Source of the DNA: Danxiaibacter sp048498555
GTDB lineage: Bacteria > Bacteroidota > Bacteroidia > Chitinophagales > Chitinophagaceae
Length of the DNA stretch: 64,000 bases
Direction: 5' to 3'
NCBI GenBank assembly: GCA_048498555.1
Contig: JBEHXT010000012.1
Span: 62,001-126,000 of the forward strand
Shown: piece by piece, positions 54,038 through 63,479 of the stretch
How the letters are laid out: each line of letters begins with the position of its first letter
Position numbering within the stretch: the first letter of the stretch is position 1
Translations under genes and position numbers: made by a program
Notes under the pieces: generated by a model
The model's input: only the letters and a program-made list of their open reading frames with translations
Told to the model about the DNA's origin: nothing
Database searches by the model: none

Positions 54038-54084
54038 CCGAAAATAACAGCACCACTTCATTTATCTTAGAATTATTCCTTCCT

Positions 54085-55485
54085 TTAGAAATTAAAATAA
54101 TTCTTTGCGTTGTAATAACAAATATCCTGAACCATCTTTCCAATCCAGTTGATATCATTCGGTAATTCACCATTCTCTATTTCTTCGCCAAACAAATTAC
54201 AAACAATACGCCTGAAATATTCATGACGTGGGAAAGATAAAAAACTTCTCGAATCAGTCAACATACCAATAAACCTGCTGATCAGCCCCATATTGGATAA
54301 GGTATTGATCTGCCTGATCATTCCATCTTTCTGATCGAGGAACCACCATGCCGAGCCATATTGTATTTTGCCTGCTACAGAACCATCATTAAAGTTGCCG
54401 ATCATGGTAGCCATTACCTCATTATCTGCAGGATTCAGGTTATACAATATTGTTTTAGCCAGCTTATCATCGCTATCCATTCTTGCCAGGAAGCGAGCAA
54501 GGCTTCTTGCCTGTGAAAAATCGCCCATGGAATCCCAACCCGTATCCGGCCCGAGTTTTTGCAACAGGCGTTTATTGTTATTGCGCAGCGCGCCGAGATG
54601 ATATTGTTGTACCCAGCCTTTTTCCCAATCCAGCTCTGCAAAATAGACCAGCATAGCCGATTTAAACTGCCTTCTCTCCTTCAGCGACAATACCTCGCCA
54701 TTACGAACGCGGTTAAATATAAGTATGATCTCTTTCTCAGTAAAATCATCCGCATACATCTCTTCCAATCCATGGTCAGAAACAGTGCAACCGTTAGCAG
54801 CAAAATAGTCGTGCCTGTCTTTTATCGCATCAAGAAACTGATTGAAAGATGTAATGTCCATTCCTGTTGCTGTTTCCAGCTTTTTCAGGTAAGCGTTGAA
54901 GGTAACCGGATCATCTACATTCATTGCCGCATCGGGCCTGAATGCAGGATTAACGGGTATTTCAAACCCATCTTTCTTTAGTTGCTTGTGGTCACACAAT
55001 GTATCAACAGGGTCATCAGTAGTACAAACCTGTACCACATTCATCTTTCTTAAAAGATTTTGAACCGTATATTCAGGTGTTTGTAGCAGCGATGTGCAGG
55101 TATCATAGATCTCCCTGGCACTTGAAGGATCAAGGATTTCATTCACATTAAAATACCGTTGCAACTCAAGATGCGTCCAGTGATGCAGCGGGTTACGAAG
55201 CGTGTAGGGAACAGTTGCCGCCCATTGTTCAAACTTCTCAAAGTCCGTGGCATCACCCGTGCAATATCTTTCATCAATGCCATTGGTGCGCATAGCCCTC
55301 CATTTGTAATGATCGCCATATAACCAGATCTCAGTAAGATTCTTAAACTGGTAATTCTGTGCTATCTGCGCAGGAGGCAAATGGCAATGATAATCAATGA
55401 TAGGCATATCCTTTGCGAACTCATGATAAAGCCGTTGTGCAGTGTTTGATTGCAGGAGGAAGTTTTCATCCAAAAATTTTCGCAT
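54085..55485 (-). CDS. uxaC: Glucuronate (uronate) isomerase
   Basis: UxaC converts D-glucuronate to D-fructuronate (or D-galacturonate to D-tagaturonate), the first cytosolic step of uronate breakdown. The 466-residue amidohydrolase-type TIM barrel begins with the metal motif IDYHCHLPP (His33, His35) and has WLYGDHYKWRAMRTNG, the VVQVCTTDDPVDTL block and, near the C terminus, DSRSFLSFPRHEYFRRIVCN, all diagnostic. Length is normal. The later enzymes (uxuB/uxaB, uxuA/uxaA) are not in the window. It is followed by the kdgK-eda-MFS operon on the same strand; a 376-base spacer with repeats separates them. Confidence 0.96.
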   Translation of the reverse strand: MRKFLDENFLLQSNTAQRLYHEFAKDMPIIDYHCHLPPAQIAQNYQFKNLTEIWLYGDHYKWRAMRTNGIDERYCTGDATDFEKFEQWAATVPYTLRNPLHHWTHLELQRYFNVNEILDPSSAREIYDTCTSLLQTPEYTVQNLLRKMNVVQVCTTDDPVDTLCDHKQLKKDGFEIPVNPAFRPDAAMNVDDPVTFNAYLKKLETATGMDITSFNQFLDAIKDRHDYFAANGCTVSDHGLEEMYADDFTEKEIILIFNRVRNGEVLSLKERRQFKSAMLVYFAELDWEKGWVQQYHLGALRNNNKRLLQKLGPDTGWDSMGDFSQARSLARFLARMDSDDKLAKTILYNLNPADNEVMATMIGNFNDGSVAGKIQYGSAWWFLDQKDGMIRQINTLSNMGLISRFIGMLTDSRSFLSFPRHEYFRRIVCNLFGEEIENGELPNDINWIGKMVQDICYYNAKNYFNF

Positions 55486-55793
55486 ATTCCATTTTTAGGT
55501 GTATAAAACAAAACTGGCTATGCTGAAAAAACCATCATTAAGATCCCCTGATGCAATTCTGTTGAATGTGCAGGAAGGAAAGACTCTTTTTTCATGTGGC
55601 AAATTTCAGAGCGACAGTAACTAAAAAAGACAACTATTACGACAAGTCTATAACTATATTTAATGCAAACAAGCGCAAAAACAAGATTTTTTTACGCAAA
55701 CGTTGTCGGTAACGATTTCATTTTTAATCAAGGCTGAACTTTCCATCCCTTAAATTGTTACTACCTTACTGCTACTATTTAAAACACATTACC
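55486..55793. other. Divergent spacer upstream of uxaC
   Basis: 308 bases, no gene. ACGCAAACGTTGTCGGTAAC at 55694-55713 resembles a LacI- or GntR-type operator and may regulate uxaC or the small secreted gene; it is about 210 and 80 bases from their starts. This is a resemblance only. Confidence 0.35.
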
Positions 55794-56195
55794 ATGAAAA
55801 AATTATTCTTTCTCCTTGCTGCAGCTATCTTAACGATATCTTCCATTCAGGCACAAACAGTCCCGGGCGATCTTACCAACGCTGCTTCTTCGGGGTTTAA
55901 CGTAAAAAGCCTTACAAAAAGCATCATGGGAAAACTTGTGCCGTCATTAAAATTAACCGATACACAAAAGCCCGGCGTAACAAGCGCAATAACAGATTTC
56001 CTCACACAAAAAGCGAAAATATTACCTTTGCAACAGACTGATGCGGGCGGGTATAGCACTAAATTCACATCATTATTCAGTGGTTTAAAAACAAAGCTCG
56101 GCGGCCTTATTTCGCCCACACAATTAACGACTTTCATGGGGTTGAAGCCTTCAACAAATGACCCGAAGAATGTATTGTCCAATTTGTTTTATTGA
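55794..56195 (+). CDS. Small secreted helical protein, paralogue A
   Basis: A 133-residue exported protein (MKKLFFLLAAAILTISSIQAQ signal-like N terminus, mature part after AQ). The open frame extends 39 bases upstream, but the ATG at 55794 is the fitting start because it matches the paralogue exactly. The mature part is helical, with invariant blocks shared with the gene at 56493: QKPGVTSAITDFLTQKAKIL and the C-terminal LISPTQLTTFMGLKPSTNDP. The family is not one I can name. The two genes are a tandem pair; each has a hairpin behind it. A periplasmic or secreted role is all that can be said. Confidence 0.8.
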   Translation: MKKLFFLLAAAILTISSIQAQTVPGDLTNAASSGFNVKSLTKSIMGKLVPSLKLTDTQKPGVTSAITDFLTQKAKILPLQQTDAGGYSTKFTSLFSGLKTKLGGLISPTQLTTFMGLKPSTNDPKNVLSNLFY

Positions 56196-56269
56196 GGAAG
56201 GAAGGAGCGCAAAGCTGAAAACTGAACTTTAATCTTGAGGCCACCTCTTTTACAGATATACATTTTATT

Positions 56270-56304
56270 AAAGATCCCAGGCAAACATTTGTTTTGGGAT
56301 CTTT
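56270..56304 (+). terminator. Terminator behind paralogue A
   Basis: Stem AAAGATCCCA (56270-56279) with TGGGATCTTT (56295-56304), loop 15, followed by a modest T-rich stretch. Confidence 0.75.
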
Positions 56305-56492
56305 CAATTTTGTAACAACAGCCATCCCCATCTGATGGCATAAAGCTTTACACCAAAACGTATTGAATGCATTCACAACGCATGATTCTTTTTTACCATA
56401 AATCACCTCAGGGAAATACTAGTTTTAACATTGTTTAACTTTTTTCATTTTAAACATCGAAGAACGGTTGCGGTCTATGCAAAAAAATTTTC

Positions 56493-56894
56493 ATGAAGAA
56501 ATTATTTATCTTGTTTGCGGCAGCAACCTTAACGGGAACAACCCTTCACGCGCAAACAGCCCTTGGAACTTTGGCAAGTGTGGCTACGTCTGGATTTAAT
56601 GTACAAAGCATTTCAAAAAGCGTTATTGGAAAACTGGCACCTGCCCTGGCATTAACCAGTGTGCAAAAGCCGGGCGTTACAAGCGCCATAACCACCTTTC
56701 TTGAGCAAAAAGCAAAAATTTTACCATTGCAACAAACCAATGCGAGCGCTTACAGCTCCAAGTTTGCATCGTTATTCAGCGGTTTAAAAACAAAATTGGG
56801 CGGCCTTATTTCGCCGGCTCAGCTTACCACTTTTATGGGCCTGAAGCCTGCAACCAATGATCCTAAGAACGTATTGTCTAACTTGTTTTTTTAG
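56493..56894 (+). CDS. Small secreted helical protein, paralogue B
   Basis: A 133-residue exported protein, same length as paralogue A and about 70 % identical over its whole length, ending DPKNVLSNLFF (paralogue A ends LFY). The signal peptide (LFILFAAATLTGTTLHAQ) differs most and the mature helices least, e.g. LFSGLKTKLGGLISPAQLTT. Duplication is recent enough that the DNA still aligns. Each copy has its own spacer and terminator, so they are probably expressed separately and may be used under different conditions. I do not recognise the family. Confidence 0.8.
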   Translation: MKKLFILFAAATLTGTTLHAQTALGTLASVATSGFNVQSISKSVIGKLAPALALTSVQKPGVTSAITTFLEQKAKILPLQQTNASAYSSKFASLFSGLKTKLGGLISPAQLTTFMGLKPATNDPKNVLSNLFF

Positions 56895-56947
56895 TTTTAA
56901 GTGTGAGCTAAAAACCTGGAGCAATTTAGTTGTAAAAATATGATACA

Positions 56948-56987
56948 AAAAGAGCCGAAAGCAAACAATTGCCCTCGGCTCTTTCCA
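56948..56987 (+). terminator. Terminator behind paralogue B
   Basis: Stem AAAGAGCCGA (56948-56957) with TCGGCTCTTT (56975-56984), loop 17, then CCATTT. Confidence 0.8.
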
Positions 56988-57007
56988 TTTAAATATGTTT
57001 CAAGTGT

Positions 57008-57058
57008 GCCAAACCTTGGCTTTAAGCTTGGCGCTTTAGGCTTTAGGCTCTATGCCCG
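57008..57058 (-). repeat. AAAGCCTAAAGCGCC-class degenerate array
   Basis: Pyrimidine form on the + strand (CTTTAAGCTTGGCGCTTTAGGCTTTAGGC), just after the stop codon of the sorbosone-dehydrogenase-like gene. The same class occurs at 58421-58455 and 58561-58628. Confidence 0.6.
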
Positions 57059-57060
57059 CC

Positions 57061-58374
57061 CTACTTCTTCCTCACACACCAGATGGTATTAGAGGCATCA
57101 TCTGCAACAAGCAATGCCCCGTTATTTAAAACAGCCACACCTACAGGCCTGCCATATACTTTGCCACTTGTCTCATCGGCAATAAATCCCGTTAAAAAAT
57201 CTTCAGGATTACCTGTTGGCTTACCATTTTTAAATGGCACAAAAACCACTTTGTAACCCACAAGTTTAGAAGAGTTCCATGATCCATGCTGGCCAATAAA
57301 AGCGCCTCCCTGGTATTTTGCAGGAAACACATTTTTGTTGTAAAACGCCAGTCCCAGCGAAGCCGTATGCGGCTCCAAAGACACATCAGGAACAATTGCT
57401 TTAGCAACAATGCCGGCTCCTGCGCCTTTCATTCGCGGGTCTTTGTGCTGTCCAAAATAACTATAGGGCCAACCATAAAATCCGCCTTCTTTTACTGAAG
57501 TAAGATAATCCGGAACCAGCCCATCGCCCAGCTCATCCCTTTCATTTACGGCGGCCCACAGAGTTGACGTCCCCGGTGCCCAGCCCATTCCTACAGGATT
57601 TCTCAGGCCTGAGGCATACACTTTTTCGCCCGATCCGTCGGGATTGATTTCCAGTATATTGGCGCGCCGGATCTCATTATCCATGCCGTGTTCAGCATTA
57701 TTGGATCCGGAACCGACTGATACGAAAATTTTAGAATTATCGCTATTGGCGATCAGGTTTCTTGTCCAGTGATTATTGTATCCGCCTTTTGGCAATGTTA
57801 GAATTTTCTGTGGCTGATTCTTGATGCTGTTTTGCCCGGCCTGGTAGGGAAACCTAAGCAACGCATCAGTATTGGCCACGTAGAAGAAATTACCCAGAAC
57901 AAGCATCCCAAAGGGCTGATCAAGCCCCGAAAGAAATACCTCAGAAGTATCTGCCACGCCATCATTATTGGCATCCCTTAACAGTATTACCGAATTGGCA
58001 CTGTTACCCAGGTTCTGAGAATTTGCTTTCCCCGAAACCTGCGCCTCCAGTTTTTTTACGGCACCGGGATCAGAAGATGCCTGCGAAACGAAGATGTCGC
58101 CGTTTGGAGCCTGGTAAATCCATCTTGGATTATTCAGGCCCGAAGCAAATTTAGTCACCACGAACCCTTCGGGCGCTTTGGGCATGATAGCATCAATCCA
58201 ACCAATTACATCGCAAAATTTTGAAACAGATTTGGTGGCAAATGGCTCGGGCAGGGAAACGGGTTTAATTTCCGTTTGCACCGTGTCCGCCGGAGTTTCT
58301 GTAATATTTTTTGGCTGATTTTGGCAGGAAAACAACAAAATCACTGTCAAAACAGGTAAATATTTTTTTATCAT
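57061..58374 (-). CDS. Sorbosone-dehydrogenase-like (GSDH/Sdh) lipoprotein
   Basis: A 437-residue lipoprotein (signal with lipobox LFSC at Cys17) with a six-bladed beta-propeller of the glucose/sorbosone dehydrogenase type, which normally uses PQQ to oxidise sugars: EGFVVTKFASGLNNPRWIYQ, APNGDIFVSQ, VFLSGLDQPFGMLVL, HWTRNLIANSDNSKIFVSVG, NILEINPDGSGEKVYASGLR, NPVGMGWAP, YFGQHKDPR, and GAFIGQHGSWNSSK near the C terminus. The open frame extends to 58542 upstream, but that part runs through degenerate repeat DNA and the lipobox start at 58374 is clearly better. Cofactor and substrate are not proven; no pqq genes are in the window. Confidence 0.85.
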   Translation of the reverse strand: MIKKYLPVLTVILLFSCQNQPKNITETPADTVQTEIKPVSLPEPFATKSVSKFCDVIGWIDAIMPKAPEGFVVTKFASGLNNPRWIYQAPNGDIFVSQASSDPGAVKKLEAQVSGKANSQNLGNSANSVILLRDANNDGVADTSEVFLSGLDQPFGMLVLGNFFYVANTDALLRFPYQAGQNSIKNQPQKILTLPKGGYNNHWTRNLIANSDNSKIFVSVGSGSNNAEHGMDNEIRRANILEINPDGSGEKVYASGLRNPVGMGWAPGTSTLWAAVNERDELGDGLVPDYLTSVKEGGFYGWPYSYFGQHKDPRMKGAGAGIVAKAIVPDVSLEPHTASLGLAFYNKNVFPAKYQGGAFIGQHGSWNSSKLVGYKVVFVPFKNGKPTGNPEDFLTGFIADETSGKVYGRPVGVAVLNNGALLVADDASNTIWCVRKK

Positions 58375-58420
58375 ATAAGGTCCATTTAGGGAGTTGAAGT
58401 ACAAGATTGGAGCCAGAGGG

Positions 58421-58628
58421 AAGCTCAGAGCCCAAAGCTTAAAGCCAAAACTTGCGGTTGAATGTTCAAGACGTTTATTCTCTTCAGAATTTACCAGGAG
58501 TACCGAACGCTTACTGGAAACAAACTTCAATAATTGCGACAAAACTGTGCGCCGACAAACAAGCTTTGCGCTTTAGGCTTTACGCTTTGAGCCCTGCTTT
58601 AGCCTTTGGGTTTTAGGCTTTAAGCCTG
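58421..58628. repeat. Inverted AAAGCCTAAAGC-class arrays upstream of dnaK
   Basis: 58421-58455 holds CCCAAAGCTTAAAGCC in one orientation; 58561-58628 holds about six words in the other (GCTTTAGGCTTTACGCTTTG, TTTAGCCTTTGGG). They could pair across about 105 bases in the divergent spacer between the sorbosone-dehydrogenase-like gene and dnaK. Confidence 0.7.
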
Positions 58629-58722
58629 TTCTCTGCCAATTTTTCACTTTGACAGTCGATGGCATAATCATTGACTGAATAAAAGGAACATTCTAATACA
58701 AAACCTTAAAGGATTAAAAGAT

Positions 58723-60636
58723 ATGGGAAAGATAATAGGTATTGACTTAGGTACAACTAACAGTTGCGTAGCTGTAATGGAAGGTAACGAACCGGTGGTA
58801 ATCGCCAACGATGAAGGCCGCCGCACAACGCCTTCAGTTGTAGCCTTCTTAAAAAATGGCGAACGTAAAGTAGGTGATCCCGCTAAACGTCAGGCCATTA
58901 CTAACCCGCATAACACCATTATGAGTGTTAAGCGTTTTATGGGTCGCAGATTTGACGAAGTGACCGAAGAAATCAGCCACTGGGCATATAAAGTTGCAAA
59001 AGGTGACAATAATACTGTTCGTGTAGACATTGATGGCAGATTATATACCCCACAGGAAATTTCTGCCATGATCCTGCAGAAAATGAAAAAAACGGCTGAA
59101 GATTACCTGGGCCAGGAAGTTACAGAAGCGGTTATTACCGTTCCTGCTTACTTTAACGATGCTCAGCGCCAGGCTACAAAAGAAGCTGGTGAAATCGCAG
59201 GTTTAAATGTTCGCCGCATAGTGAATGAGCCTACTGCAGCGGCACTGGCTTATGGTTTGGATAAAAAACACGCTGACCAGAAAATAGCAGTATTTGACCT
59301 GGGTGGCGGTACATTCGATATCTCAGTTCTTGAATTGGGTGATGGCGTTTTCGAAGTAAAAAGCACTAACGGTGATACACACTTAGGTGGTGATGACTTT
59401 GATAAAGTGATCATGGACTGGCTGGCTGACGAATTTAAAGGCCAGGAAGCAGTTGACCTGCGTAAGGACCCAATGGCTCTTCAGCGCTTAAAAGAAGCGG
59501 CTGAAAAAGCGAAGATTGAACTGTCATCTTCTTCAGAAACAGAAATCAACCTGCCTTATATCACTGCAGTTGACGGTGTTCCTAAACACCTTGTTGTGAA
59601 ATTAACAAGAGCTAGGTTTGAACAACTGGCTGACAGGTTATTTGAAAGATGTTTAAAGCCTTGTGAGGCTGCATTGAAAGATGCTGGATACTCTGCATCT
59701 CAGATTGATGAAGTGATACTGGTGGGTGGTAGCACGCGTATTCCTAAAGTACAGGAAATAGTAGAAAAATTCTTCGGCAAAAAACCAAACCGTGGTGTAA
59801 ACCCGGATGAGGTAGTTGCTGTTGGTGCTGCTATTCAGGGTGCGGTATTAACCGGTGAAGTGAAAGATGTACTGTTGTTAGACGTTACTCCGTTAAGTCT
59901 GGGCATTGAAACTTACGGTGGTGTAATGACTACGATGATCTCTTCTAACACAACCATTCCTACAAAGAAAACTGAAACATTTTCTACTGCAAGCGACAAT
60001 CAGCCAGGCGTACAGATCCATGTACTACAGGGTGAAAGAAGCATGGCAAACGATAATAAGAGCCTGGGTGTGTTTAACCTGGATGGTATTCCACCAGCTC
60101 CAAGAGGAGTTCCTCAGATCGAAGTAACTTTTGATATTGATGCTAACGGTATCTTACACGTTAACGCAAAAGATAAAGGAACCGGCAAAGAACAGAAGAT
60201 CCGCATTGAAGCAGGAAGTGGCTTAAGCAAGGATGAAATAGAAAAAATGAAGAATGAAGCGAAAGCCAACGAAGCAACTGATAAAGCTGCACGTGAAAAA
60301 GTTGAAAAACTGAACCAGGCTGATAGCTTGATCTTCCAGACTGAAAAGCAACTGAAAGAGTTCGGCGATAAAATTCCTGCTGATAAAAAAGCGCCTATTG
60401 AAGATGCTTTGACTAAGCTGAAGGAAGCGCACAAAAACCAGGATAGCGATGCAATTGACAAAGCTCTGGCTGAAATGAACAATGCTTGGACCGCTGCTAG
60501 CGAAGAGATCTACAAAGCTCAGCAGGCTGCAGGTGGAAACGGTGCAGAAACTGCTGGCGCTCAACAGCAAGCTGGTGGCGCAGAAGCTAAAGGCCCCGAA
60601 GATGTTCAGGATGCAGAGTTTGAGGAAGTGAAGTAA
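58723..60636 (+). CDS. dnaK: Chaperone DnaK (Hsp70)
   Basis: A 637-residue Hsp70 that folds proteins with ATP, normally aided by DnaJ and GrpE (neither is adjacent). The ATPase domain covers residues 1-385: MGKIIGIDLGTTNSCVAVME (phosphate-1), IAVFDLGGGTFDISVLELG (phosphate-2), and VILVGGSTRIPKVQ (adenosine motif). The substrate-binding domain follows the linker DVLLLDVTPLSLGIETYGGV, and the helical lid ends in an Ala/Gly/Gln-rich stretch and the acidic tail EDVQDAEFEEVK. Length and order are normal. A purine-rich AAAGGATTAAAAG precedes the ATG. The spacer in front has repeat arrays. Confidence 0.98.
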   Translation: MGKIIGIDLGTTNSCVAVMEGNEPVVIANDEGRRTTPSVVAFLKNGERKVGDPAKRQAITNPHNTIMSVKRFMGRRFDEVTEEISHWAYKVAKGDNNTVRVDIDGRLYTPQEISAMILQKMKKTAEDYLGQEVTEAVITVPAYFNDAQRQATKEAGEIAGLNVRRIVNEPTAAALAYGLDKKHADQKIAVFDLGGGTFDISVLELGDGVFEVKSTNGDTHLGGDDFDKVIMDWLADEFKGQEAVDLRKDPMALQRLKEAAEKAKIELSSSSETEINLPYITAVDGVPKHLVVKLTRARFEQLADRLFERCLKPCEAALKDAGYSASQIDEVILVGGSTRIPKVQEIVEKFFGKKPNRGVNPDEVVAVGAAIQGAVLTGEVKDVLLLDVTPLSLGIETYGGVMTTMISSNTTIPTKKTETFSTASDNQPGVQIHVLQGERSMANDNKSLGVFNLDGIPPAPRGVPQIEVTFDIDANGILHVNAKDKGTGKEQKIRIEAGSGLSKDEIEKMKNEAKANEATDKAAREKVEKLNQADSLIFQTEKQLKEFGDKIPADKKAPIEDALTKLKEAHKNQDSDAIDKALAEMNNAWTAASEEIYKAQQAAGGNGAETAGAQQQAGGAEAKGPEDVQDAEFEEVK

Positions 60637-60712
60637 GAAGCACTAAGTCAAAAAGAAAAATTAAAAAGTCAAAAAATCTGAAGCGAAGGTTTCGTGGAAG
60701 ATTGAAAATAAC

Positions 60713-60740
60713 AAGGGCTCCGTTTCGGCGGGGCCTTTTT
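60713..60740 (+). terminator. Terminator of dnaK
   Basis: An imperfect G+C-rich hairpin AAGGGCTCCG-TTTCGG-CGGGGCC followed by TTTTT, 77 bases after the stop codon. Confidence 0.75.
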
Positions 60741-60751
60741 ATTGCATGCCA

Positions 60752-60985
60752 GAGAGGCTTCGCGCAAAGGCGCAATAATTTCACGCAAAGGGCGCAATAA
60801 TTTCACGCAAAGGGCGCAAAGAGTTTCACGCAAAGGGCGCAAAGGGGCGGCGAAACGCAACGGAAAAACAAAGGCAAAAACTGAGACCAAAAATTAACAA
60901 CGTTACACATGAATGTTTCACGCAAAGGCGCAAAGAGTTTCACGCAAAGGGCGCAAAGGGGCGGCGAAACGCAACGAAAACCGAA
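60752..60985. repeat. CGCAAAGGGCGCAAAG-class degenerate array
   Basis: Two blocks, 60752-60860 and 60915-60980, made of TTTCACGCAAAGGGCGCAAAG words and ending in GGGGCGGCGAAACGCAACG. About eight units in the same orientation; the end GGGGCGGCGAAACGCAACG is exactly shared by the blocks. Related to the repeat at 35954-36190. Confidence 0.8.
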
Positions 60986-61029
60986 GTCAAAATCTGAGAT
61001 CAAAACTTAACAACATACATATACCTGTA

Positions 61030-61102
61030 GTTTCTTATTTGCATACTGCACATTTGTCTTTTTTCACATTCGCATATTTACTCATTTGCACATCCGCACA
61101 TT
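61030..61102. repeat. CACATTCGCATATTT-class degenerate array
   Basis: Words such as TTTGCATACTGCACATTTG, CACATTCGCATATTTACTC and CATTTGCACATCCGCACATT. Complement class of the array at 41274-41345. It touches the end of the ABC permease gene. Confidence 0.6.
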
Positions 61103-63479
61103 ATTCTGTTCTGAGGCTTTTGACAGGATTAGCCAATGCTGCTTTAATAGATTGATAGCTTACCGTGAGCAAAGTGATAATGAGCGATCCAATGCCTGTA
61201 GCAGCAAAGATCCACCACGATAGTGGCGCCCTGTATTCGTAGTTCTGAAGCCAGTTGTGCATGAAATAATAGGCAACAGGCGATGCAATCAGAAATGCGA
61301 TAATTGCGAGAACTACAAATTCCTTCGACATCAATTCCCAAAGCCCTAAGACCGAAGCACCCAATACTTTTCTCACGCCAATCTCCTTCGTACGCTGTTC
61401 CGCAACAAACGAAGCCATTCCAAACAAACCAAGACAACTGATAAAAATAGCCAGTATCGCAAAAAAGCCTGCAAGCTTTCCAACACGTTCTTCATCTGCA
61501 AATTTCCGGGCATATTCATCATCCGCAAACTTATAATCAAACGGCTCTTCAGGTGAATACTTTTTGCACACAGCTTCTATTAAAGCAAGGGATGAAGCAG
61601 TTGATTTATTCGGGTTCAACCGGATATTTACAATTCCTCCAATGCTGGAATCCAGGTAAAATACGGTTTGCTTTGTGGGAGCATATGGCGATTCCACCAC
61701 CATGTCTTTAATTACACCGATGATTGTATAAGCTCTGTCGTGCCACCTTACTGTCTCTCCTACCGGGCTCTTGAATCCCATGTATTTGGCCGCAGTTTCA
61801 TTAATCACAATCGCCGAGGAATCAGTTGCCATTTGCGCTGACAAATCTCTTCCGTTTACAAATTGCCAACCGATTGTTTTACCATATTGCCCCGCTATGC
61901 CCACTGTATTAAACTTAATAGAGCCTTGCGGATCTTTATCCTTCCAGTTAAAACTATCATCAAAATGATCGTTTTCGGTAACCGGTGTGTTTGACTCAGC
62001 CATATCAACAATTGCACCTTGTTGCAACAGGTCATTCCGCATGGCAGACATACTGTTGTGGTAATTGTATGTTTTCATGATAATGGTAATCAGCCCTTCG
62101 CGCGTGTAGCCGATGGGCCTGCTTTTCGCGAACTGAACCTGCCTGAAAACGGTGATCGTACTGATGATGAGAATAACAGAAACAGTAAATTGAACTACTA
62201 CTAAGACCTTCCTTGGAGTTGCCGCGTAGCGGCCGCTTTTAAAAATGCCTTTTAATACTTTAACGGGCCGGAATGAAGACAGGTACAATGCGGGATAAAT
62301 GCCAGCAATCAATCCGGTCAGCAGTGTAAAGCCTGCAATTATCATCCAGAAATAAGCGTTGCCCCACGGCAGATGAATGTCTTTTTCGGTTACCTGGTTG
62401 AAAAAGGGAAGAATAAATAACACCAATAATATGGACAGAACAAAGCCAAACAATGCCACTACTAACGACTCACAGAAGAACTGCATTATGAGTTGTGAAC
62501 GAAGCGATCCGACTGCTTTGCGAATGCCTACTTCCTTAGCTCGTTTTTCACTTCGTGCAGTACTTAGGTTCATAAAATTGATGCAGGCCAGCAACAAAAC
62601 AAATAACCCTATTATTGCAAACATCCACACGTACTGTATTCTTCCACCAACACTAATACCATTCTTAAAATCAGCATGCAAATGCCATTTACTCATAGGG
62701 TATAAAAACATCTGCGGCTTTTGAAGCTGTGCAGTTTTGGCGTCTACCTTATTCAGTTTGATGTCTTTTATTTTTGCAGACACGCGTTCCCTATCGGCCT
62801 TATCCGTAAGTTCTACAAACAACTGAAAAGACGAATTGTACCAGTTGTTCTCATTACCACTTACCCAACTTTTCAAATCATAAAAAGGCGCAATAAAAGC
62901 CACATCTTTGAAGCTCGTGTTCAATGGAAAATCTTCGTAAACACCGGCGACCATTTCCTGCAGGTCACCATCTATCTTAACAATTTTTCCAACGGGATCA
63001 TCATTACCGAAAAGCGCCTTTGCAGTGGATTGTGATAACAAAACAGATGCGGGTTCATTGAATGCCTTACGGGTACCGGCAACCATATTTAGTGAAAGCA
63101 TTTCGGGTGCGCCGGATTCCATATAGCTACCTTGCAGGCTGAGCTTCTTTTCTCCTGCCGCGATAAGGCTATTCATATTCCAGGAAGACAGTACCACATG
63201 CTTAAAATCATCGCCATAGCTTCTCCTCAATTCTGCAGCCAGGGGAATTACGTTTCCCATTCCCGTGTTAACTTCTCCATTAAACTTCTGGTTTTGCATT
63301 ACCTGCGAAATGCGGTCGTAATGTTGAAAATGCTTATCAAAAGACAGCTCATTCCAAATCCACAATCCAATTAATATTGAAACAGCCATCCCAACGGCAA
63401 GGCCACTCACGTTAATGAACGCGGAAAATTTATTTTTTAGTAATCCGCGTATTGCGGTTTTGAGGTAGTTTCTAAACAT
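61101..63479 (-). CDS. FtsX-type ABC transporter permease
   Basis: A 792-residue inner membrane permease of the MacB/FtsX group. The N-terminal helix is LAVGMAVSILIGLWIW (residues about 28-45), then a periplasmic MacB-type core to about residue 285; FtsX helices follow in two blocks (about 285-450 and 680-790) with a second periplasmic domain between them. Typical sequences are ARSEKRAKEVGIRKAVGSLR at the first FtsX loop and ERTKEIGVRKVLGASVLGLW at the second. Such permeases export lipoproteins, peptides or drugs with an ATPase; no ATPase gene is next to it in this window. It is convergent with dnaK across the repeat spacer. Confidence 0.93.
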   Translation of the reverse strand: MFRNYLKTAIRGLLKNKFSAFINVSGLAVGMAVSILIGLWIWNELSFDKHFQHYDRISQVMQNQKFNGEVNTGMGNVIPLAAELRRSYGDDFKHVVLSSWNMNSLIAAGEKKLSLQGSYMESGAPEMLSLNMVAGTRKAFNEPASVLLSQSTAKALFGNDDPVGKIVKIDGDLQEMVAGVYEDFPLNTSFKDVAFIAPFYDLKSWVSGNENNWYNSSFQLFVELTDKADRERVSAKIKDIKLNKVDAKTAQLQKPQMFLYPMSKWHLHADFKNGISVGGRIQYVWMFAIIGLFVLLLACINFMNLSTARSEKRAKEVGIRKAVGSLRSQLIMQFFCESLVVALFGFVLSILLVLFILPFFNQVTEKDIHLPWGNAYFWMIIAGFTLLTGLIAGIYPALYLSSFRPVKVLKGIFKSGRYAATPRKVLVVVQFTVSVILIISTITVFRQVQFAKSRPIGYTREGLITIIMKTYNYHNSMSAMRNDLLQQGAIVDMAESNTPVTENDHFDDSFNWKDKDPQGSIKFNTVGIAGQYGKTIGWQFVNGRDLSAQMATDSSAIVINETAAKYMGFKSPVGETVRWHDRAYTIIGVIKDMVVESPYAPTKQTVFYLDSSIGGIVNIRLNPNKSTASSLALIEAVCKKYSPEEPFDYKFADDEYARKFADEERVGKLAGFFAILAIFISCLGLFGMASFVAEQRTKEIGVRKVLGASVLGLWELMSKEFVVLAIIAFLIASPVAYYFMHNWLQNYEYRAPLSWWIFAATGIGSLIITLLTVSYQSIKAALANPVKSLRTE

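Noticed and set aside
60752..60985. Possible CRISPR array in the CGCAAAG repeats
   Set aside because: Units are degenerate, directly joined and of uneven length, without unique spacers.
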